Shown one piece after another: positions 39,068-48,000 of a stretch of DNA of 64,000 nucleotides (the first letter of the stretch is position 1; the number at the start of each line of letters is the position of its first letter). This stretch comes from Sphingomonas mali NBRC 15500 (GTDB taxonomy: Bacteria > Pseudomonadota > Alphaproteobacteria > Sphingomonadales > Sphingomonadaceae): assembly GCF_001598415.1 (NCBI RefSeq), contig NZ_BCYX01000014.1:1-64000 (forward strand), written 5' to 3'. The position numbers were made by a program, and so were the translations under genes. The notes under the pieces are model-generated. The model was not told the DNA's origin. It worked only from the letters and a program-made list of their open reading frames with translations, and did no database searches.

Positions 39068-42000
39068 TCAGAAGTTGAAGCGCAGCCCGGCGTTGATCGT
39101 GAAGCTGCGCAGCCGCGAGTCGTCGTCGATATTGCCGACCACGAAGCCCGACACCCGGCTGCCATGCGCATTGGCGAGGATACCCGCCGAGTAACGCATC
39201 GCGTTCTTCCAGGTGTTGCTCTGGAGCGAGAAGGTCGTGACCGGCGCCCCGAAGGCGAAGCTGGAGCTGTCGCTGCGCGACCAATTCTCCATCCGTGCCG
39301 CGCTGATGAACGGCTCGACCGTCGCCGTCGCTTCCGACCCGCCGCGATAGGACAGACGCAAGCCGGCCTGGCCGATCTTGGTGGTGTCGCTGCCCGGCGT
39401 CCACACGCTGAAGGCGTCAACCACGAGCGGATCGATCTGGGTGTCGGCATAATTGAACGAAGCGAACGGCGTCGCGGCGAAGCCGGTCTTGCCGCCGATG
39501 CGGTACGACGCACGGACCGAGCCCGCCGTGGCGTCGCCGCGCATGCGCTGGGTGCCGACAGTGCCGAACAGCGATGGCATGGCGACCGTATAGTGACGCC
39601 ATTCCTTGCGGATATTGCCCTCGAGCTCGAAGGCACCGTTGCCGACCACCGCATAGCCGCCGACGAACGGCGTCTCGACCTTGATCCGCTCGCCGCCCGC
39701 GAGCGGAGCCGAGGCGCCATACCAGCCGCCCATCACGCCGACATTGACCTTCCAGCCGCCGCCGATGCCGCCGAACGAAACGTCGGCGCCGATCTGTGCC
39801 GCATGCTGGCTGGTGCGCAAGCGAGTGGTCGAATTGTACGACATGCCACCGCCGGTCAACGAGGAGCTGATCGTCTGCTTGCTGTGCCCGCCGCTGCCGC
39901 GCATCCACAGGCTGAACCGCGTACCGCCGGCGTCGGTCCGGTTGGTCACGAATGGGCTGATCGGATCATCGAGCAGCCCCGAGGCCGATTCGGCCATGTA
40001 GCTGAGGTTGCCGAGCCCCGCCGCCGTCGGGTTGACCGCCTGGATCACACCGAACTGATGGGCGTTCGACGGGTTCTGCCCGAAGCTGTCGAGGATGAAC
40101 CCGGTCGTCGGGAACAGGGTGCTGGAGGTGAAGGCACTGGCGGGAGCTGCCCCGGCGACCGTCACCACCGGCAGGAAGCCGCCGGGGACGAACGACCGCG
40201 TGCCGACCAGGTTCATCGTGACATTGGTGTTGCCAGTGGCCGAGCCGCCGATGTTCAGGCGATCGGCCGTTGCGGTGTTGGTGCTGTAGTCGGTCCAGAA
40301 CTGGCCGCCGCCCGAATAATTGCCACCGACGGTGACGACATTGCTGGTCAGGTTGTTGCGAGCATTGATGATGCCGGTATTGGCCATCGAACCAACCGTC
40401 GTGAACGTCCCCGCCCCGGCGAAGGTGACGCGGCCGGCATTCTGGGTATTGCCGAGGATCGTCAGCGTGCCGCCGGCGCCCAGGTTGACGTTGCCGCCAT
40501 TCGCCAGATTGCCCGAATAGCTCGACGAGCCCGATCCCAGGTTAGCGATACCCGTAGGGCCGTTGATCCAGTTCGAGGTCGCGACGGTCGAGCCGAAGAC
40601 GTTGACCGCGCCGTTCAGCGTACCGCTGTTGAACAAGGTCGACGGCGTGTTGTTCACGCTGATCAGCACTGCATTGGTGCCGCCGGAGATCGTCCCCGAA
40701 TTGCTGATATTGGCGCTTCCGGTACCGGTCGCCACCAGCCTGACCCCGTCAATCGTACCTGTGACCAGGCCGGCATTGTTGACCACCAGCGGACCGTCGA
40801 CCGTGCTGAGGTCGATGCCGTAATCGGGATCGATCACGCCGGTTCCGGTTACGTTGACGGTGATGCCGCCCTTGGTCGACGTGCCATAGACCCCGGCGTA
40901 ACCGGGCGTGCCGGCCGTTATCTCACCCGCGACCGTGATCGTCGTCATGCCAGTCGACAGGCCGCTATCGGTATAGATGCCGCTGCCATTGGTGGCGGTG
41001 ATCTTGGTGTCTGCCGCCTGGCTTACATCGATCGTCCCGGCATTCGCCGCCGGATTGAAGTTGACCGCTTCGATCCCGTTGCCGTTTGTCGCGGTCACAT
41101 TGCCCAGCGCATTGACGGAAATGCCGCCGCTGCCGTTGGTTTGGGCAATGATACCGGTCCTGCCGGAGACGTTGCCGACGGTCACGCCGACGGTGCCCGA
41201 CGCGCCCGAATTGATCTGTTCGGCGAGGATCGCCGCAGCGCCGATCGAGGACACGTTGCCCGCATTCACAACCACGTTGCCGCCGCCAGTCAGTCCGACA
41301 ATGCCATAGCCCGTCGTTGCGGTCACCAGCCCGACCGCGGTCACGTTGACGTTGCCGGTACCATAATTCTCCGCATCGATACCGAAGACGCCGTTGACGG
41401 CCGCGTTGGTGGTGACGTCGACATTCCCCGTACCCGCGCCGACCAGCGCCGCGACGACGCCGGCATTGCCGCCATTGATCTGGCCGTTCGTCACCACCGC
41501 GATATTGCCGGTCGTCGAGGACCCGATCACGTCGATGCCGTTCTGATCGGTCGAGGTGACCGCGCCCGTTGTCACGTTGATGTCGCCGCCAGCGACCGTG
41601 TCGCGCACCAGGACGCCAGCGCCGCCCGTGGCGGTTACTGGAGCCGAAATGTCGACCGTGACGGTGCCCGACCCATTGTTCTGGATGGTGGCGCCATTGC
41701 CGGCGAGACCATTGATGCTGCCGGTGCCGGTGACCAGGATATTACCTGCCCCGCCGGTACCGCCGATCACCTTCAGACCGTTGGTTGCACCGGTTACGGT
41801 GTCGGCGACGTTGACCGTCACCGCGCCGCCGCCGATCGCGTTGATGCCCTCGGCCGCCGTGCCGGTCACCAGACCGGTGGTGGTCACGCTGGTCGTGCCG
41901 GTGCCGAGGTTGACCGCGACAATGCCGGTCGTGCCGGAAACTGTGTCGGCAGTCACATCGACGCTACCCGTACCGGCTGCGTTGGTCTGCTGCGCGAGGA

Positions 42001-45000
42001 TCGCGGTATTGCCGGTCGAGGTGACGTCGCCCGCATTGATCGTGACGTTACCACCGGTCGCCAGCGCGTAAATGCCGTTGCCCGTGGTCACATTGACCGG
42101 GCCGACCGTGGTGACGCTGGTGTTGCCCGTGCCGAAATTCTCGGCATCGACGCCGAACCGCGCGTTGATCGCGCCATTCCCCGTCACGTCGACATTGCCG
42201 GTGCCGGCGCCGTTGAGGATCGCGCCGACAATAGCGGCATTGCCCGCAGCGACGTCGCCATTGGCGACGATCGCAAGGTTGGCGGTATTCGACAGGCTAC
42301 GAGCGTCGATACCGTTCATGCCGGCCGCCAGCGCGGTCACCGCGCCGGTCGTGATATTGATATCGCCGCCAGCCGCCGTGTCGCGTACGACGATGCCATT
42401 CCCGCCGGTCGAACTGTTGGCCGCGGAGATGTCGAAGGTGACTGTGCCCGAACCGTTATTCTGGATGTTGGCCGCGTCACCGCTGCCGCCGAAGAACGCG
42501 CCGGTGCCGGTGACCAGGATGTTGCCGGCACCGCCAGTGCCACCGACCAGTGTCAGGCCGTTGGTCGCACCCGTGACCGCGTCGGCGACGTTCACCGTCA
42601 CCGCGCCGCCGCCGGTGGCAAGGATACCCTCAGCCGCCGTGCCGGTCACGGTGCCGTTGGCGGTAACCCCCACCATACCGGTGCCGGAATTGATCGCGAC
42701 GATGCCGGTCGTGCCCGAGACGTTGCCGGCGGTCACATCGACATTGCCCGCACCGGCCGCATTTGTCTGCTGCGCGATGATCGCGGTGTTTCCGGTCGAG
42801 GTCACGTCGCCTGAATTGACCGTGACGTTGCCGCCAGCGGTCAGCGCAAAAATGCCGTTGCCGGTGGTGACGTTGACTGGGCCGACCGTGGTGACGCTGG
42901 TTGTGCCGGTGCCGAAATTCTCGGCATCCACCCCGAACCGCCCATTGATCGCGCCGTTCGCGGTGACATCGACGTTACCGGTGCCACCCGCATTGAGGAC
43001 CGCGCCGACAATGCCGGCGTTGCCCGCATTGATGTCGCCATTGGCAACGATCGTAACGTTGGCTGCATTCGAGAGGCTACGTGCGTCGATACCGTTCATG
43101 CCGGCCGCCAGCGCGGTCACCGCGCCGGTCGTGACATTGATATCGCCGCCAGCCGCCGTGTCGCGCACGAAGATGCCGTTGCCCGAGGTCGAGCCGCTCG
43201 CGCCGGAGATGTTGACAGTGACCGTGCCGGCGCCGTTGTTCTGGATGTTGGCGGCGTCGCCGCTGCCGCCGAAGAAGCCGGTGCCGGTGACCGAGATGTT
43301 GCCGGCGCCGCCGCTGCCGCCGATCAGGAGCAGACCGTTGGTAGCACCGGTGACGGTATTCGCGGCGGAGATGGTCACCGCGTCGCCACCCCTCGCGTAA
43401 ATGCCTTCGGCCGCGATCCCGGTGACCGTTCCGCTGGTGGTAACACTCACGGTCCCAATGCCGGAATTGACCGCATAAATGCCCCGTGCGCCCGACACAT
43501 TTCCTGCGGTCACATCGATCGAACCCGCCCCAAGGCTGATTTGCTGGGCGCGGATCCCGAAGCCCCCGATCGCGAACACGTCGCCGGCATTGACCGAAAC
43601 GTTACCGCCGTTGGTTTGCGCGTAGATGCCGGTGCCGGCTGTCGCGTTGACCGTCCCGACGGTCGTGACATTGGTGTTGCCCGCGCCGAAATTCTCGGCA
43701 TCCACGCTGAACGCCGCGTTGATCGCACCGTTCGCGGTGACGTCGATATTGCCCGTCGCCGCTACGGGGAAGATCGCAGCCACCATGCCGGCATTGCCCG
43801 CATTGATGTCGCCATTGGCGATCTCGGTCACATTGGCGGTCAGCGACTGGGTCCGGACATCGATGCCGTTCATGCCTGCAGCCAACGCGCTCACCGCGCC
43901 GGTTGTGACGCTGATATCGCCGCCCAAGGCGGTGTCGCGAACGATGATGCCGTTGCCCGCAGTCGATCCGCTGGCCCCGGAGATGTTGACGGTGACCGTG
44001 CCCGCGCCGTTATTCTGGACGTTGGCAGCGTCGCCGCTGCCGCCGAAGAAGCCGGTGCCGGTGATCAGGATGTTGCCGGTGCCCCCGCTGCCGCCGACCA
44101 GGCTCACGCCGCGCGTCGCACCCGTCACCGTATCAGCCGCCGTCACCGTGACCGCGCCGTTGCCGGTCGCGAGAATGCCTTCTCCCGACGTGCCGGTCAC
44201 GGTACCGTTGGTCGTCACGTCAATCGTGCCGGTTCCGAAGTTGAACGCCTGGATGCCGCTCGTGCCGGAGATCGCGCCACCCGTCGTGACCGTCACATTA
44301 CCAGCGCCGGCCGCGTTAGCCTGGTCGACAAAGATGGCGACGTTGCCGGTTGTGGTGACGGCGTTGGTCGCCACGTTGATGTCACCGCCCCTGCTGTAAC
44401 CGTACACGCCGTTGCCGATGGTCGAATTTATCGGACCGACCGCATTGACGGTTACCAAGCCCGAGCCCTGGGTGCTGGCAAAGATACCGCCCAAGCCGGT
44501 AACGGCGCCATTCGCCGTTGCATCGATATTGCCCGTTCCCGCCGGAGCGAAAAGGAACGCGTTGATGCCATCCTCAGTGTTGCTGTTAAGGTCGCCATTC
44601 GCGACGATCGTCAAATTGCCGGCGAGCGTCTGGGCCTGGACGTTGATGGCGGCGAGTTGCGCGGTGACAGCACCGGTCGTGACGTTGATATCACCGCCCG
44701 CGACGGTATCGACCACATCTATGCCGTAACCGCCGGTCGAGCCGCTGGCGCCGGAGATGTTGACAGTAGTCGTCCCCGAACCGTTGTTTACGACATTGAC
44801 GGCGTCGCCGGTGCCGCCGAAGAAGCCGGTGCCGGTGACCAGGATGTTGCCGGCGCCGCCGCTACCGCCGGTTAGGCTCAAGCCGCGCGTCGCGCCCGTA
44901 ACCGTATTGGCCGCTGTCACCGTGACCGCACCGTTGCCGGTCGCGAGAATGCCCTCGGCCGACGTGCCGGTCACCGTGCCATTCGCGGTGACGCCCACTG

Positions 45001-48000
45001 TGCCGGTGCCGACATTCGTCGCGACGATACCGGTCGTGCCCGAGACGTTACCGCCAGTCACATCGACATTGCCGGCGCCGGAGGCATTGAGCTGCTGCGC
45101 GATGATCGCGACATCACCGGTCGAGGTGACGTCGCCAGAGTTGATCGTGACATTGCCACCGCGGCTGGAAGCGTAGACGCCATTGCCAGTTGTGACGTTG
45201 ACCGGGCCTACGGTGGTGACGCTGGTCGTGCCGCTGCCGAAATTCTCGGCATCGACGCCGAACCGCGCGTTGATCGCGCCGTTCGCGGTCACGTCGACAT
45301 TGCCGGTTGCGGCGCCCGGGAAGATCGCACCGACGATGCCGGCATTGCCCGCGTTCACGTCGCCATTGGCGACGATCGTAACGTTGGCGGCGTTCGACTG
45401 GCTCAGCACCTCGATGCCATCCATGCCGGCCGTCAGCGCGGTCACCGCGCCGGTCGTGACGCTGATGTCGCCGCCAGCCACCGTGTCGCGCACGATGATG
45501 CCGTTGCCGCCGGTCGAGCCACTCGCGCCCGAGATGTTGAAGGTGACCGTGCCCGAGCCGTTATTCTGGATGTTGGCGCCATCGCCGGTCCCGCCGAAGA
45601 ACCCGCCGGTGCCGGTCACCGAAATGTTGCCAGCCCCGCCGGTCCCTCCGACCAAGCTCAGGCCGTTGGTCGCGCCGGTCACCGTATCTGCGACCGAGAT
45701 CGTCACCGCGCCGTTGCCAGTCGCCTTGATACCCTCGGCGGTCGTACCGGTCACCGTGCCGTTAGCGGCGACGCTGACCGTGCCGGTGCCGAAATTATGC
45801 GCATCGATGCCGGTCGTGCCCGACACGTTACCCGCGGTGACATCGACATTGCCCGCGCCCGCGACCTTGGTCTGCTGCGCGATGATCGCGGTGTTGCCGG
45901 TCGAGGTGACATCGCCTGCGTTCACCGTGACGTTGCCGCCAGCGGTCAGAGCGAAGATGCCGTTACCGGTCGTGACATTGACCGGGCCGACGGTGGTGAC
46001 GCTAGTCGTGCCGGTGCCGAAGTTCTCGGCATCGACCCCGAACCGCGCTGTCATCGCGCCATTTGCGGTGACATCGATGTTGCCGGTCGCCGCCGACGGG
46101 AAGATCGCCGCCACCATGCCGGCGTTACCGGCATTAATGTCGCCATTGGCGACTTCGGTGATGTTCGCCGTCAGCGACTGGCTCAGGACGTCAATCGCGT
46201 TCTGGCCCGCGGTCAGCGCGGTCACCGCACCGGTCGTGACGCTGATGTCGCCGCCGGCCGCGGTGTCGCGGACGACGATGCCATTGCCGCCCGTCGAGCC
46301 GCTCGCGCCCGAAATGTTGAAGGTGACCGTGCCCGAACCATTGTTCTGAATGTTGGCCGCGTCGCCCGTACCACCGAAGAATCCGCCGGCGCCGGTGACC
46401 GAGATGTTGCCAGTGCCACCGGTACCGCCCACTAGGCTCAGGCCGCGCGTCGCACCCGTCACGGTGTCGGCGACCGAGATCGTCACCGCATTGTTACCGG
46501 TCGCCTTGATGCCCTCGGCAGCCGTGCCGGTCACCGTGCCGTTAGCGGTGACGCTGACCGTGCCGGTACCGAAATTGTGCGCATCGATGCCGGTTGTGCC
46601 CGAGACGTTACCCGCGGTGACATCGACATTGCCCGCGCCCGCGACCTTGGTCTGCTGCGCGATGATCGCTGTGTTGCCGGTCGAGGTGACATCGCCCGCG
46701 TTCACCGTGACGGTGCCGCCGGTGGTCAGCGCGAAGATGCCGTTACCGGTCGTGACATTGACCGGACCGACCGTGGTGACGCTAGTCGTCCCGGTGCCGA
46801 AGTTCTCGGCATCGACCCCGAACCGCGCGGTCATCGCGCCATTTGCGGTGACATCGATGTTACCGGTCGCCGCCGCCGGGAAGATGGCCGCCACCATGCC
46901 GGCGTTACCGGCATTGATGTCGCCATTGGCGACTTCGGTGATATTGGCCGTCAACGACTGGCTCTGCGCGTCGATCGCGTTCTTGCCGGCGGTCAGCGCG
47001 GTTACCGCACCAGTGGTGACGCTGATGTCGCCGCCGGCCGCGGTGTCGCGAACGATGATGCCGTTACCGCCCGTCGAACCGCTCGCGCCCGAGATGTTGA
47101 AAGTGACCGTGCCCGAGCCGTTGTTCTTGATGTTGGCGCCATCGCCGGTGCCGCCCAAGAATCCGCCAGTGCCGGTCACCGAGATGTTGCCCGCCCCACC
47201 GGTCCCCCCGACCAGGCTCAGGCCGTTGGTCGCGCCGGTTACGGTGTCGGCGACCGAGATCGTCACCGCATCGTTACCCGTCGCCTTGATACCCTCTGCG
47301 GCGGTGCCGGTCACCGTGCCGTTAGCGGTCACGCTGACCGTGCCGGTGCCGAAATTGTGCGCATCGATGCCCGTCGTGCCCGACACGTTGCCCGCGGTCA
47401 TACCGACATTGCCCACACCGGCGACTTTGGTCTGCTGCGCGATGATCGCGGTGTTGCCGGTCGAGGTGACGTCGCCTGCATTGACCGTGACGGTGCCGCC
47501 GGTGGTCAGCGCGAAGATGCCGTTGCCGGTCGTGACATTGACCGGACCGACCGTGGTGACGCTAGTCGAGCCCGACCCGAAATTCTCGGCGTCCACGCCG
47601 AACCGCGCGGTCATTGCCCCGTTCGCGGTCACGTCGATATTGCCGGTGCCGCCCGCATTCAGGATCGCTGCCACCATGCCGGCATTGCCAGCATTGATGT
47701 CGCCGTTAGCGACTTCGGTGACGTTGGCGGTAGCCGACTGGCTCTGGACGTCGATCGCGTCCTTGCCCGCGGTCAATGCAGTCACCGCGCCGGTGGTGAC
47801 GCTGATGTCGCCGCCGATCGCGGTGTCGCGCACCACGATGCCCTCGCCGCCGGTCGAGCCGCTCGCACCCGAAATGTCGACCGTCACGGTACCGGAGCCG
47901 TTGTTGAGGATGTTCGCCGCGTCGCCCGTGCCGCCGAGGAACCCGCCGGTGCCGGTCACCGAGATGTTGCCAGCGCCGCCGGTGCCGCCGACCAGGCTCA

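Noticed and set aside
39164..42814. Long open frame of 1,216 codons antisense to the autotransporter
   Set aside because: It is an artefact of GC-rich repeats without stops on the other strand. It has low-complexity Arg/Asp/Ala composition, no ribosome site and no domain.
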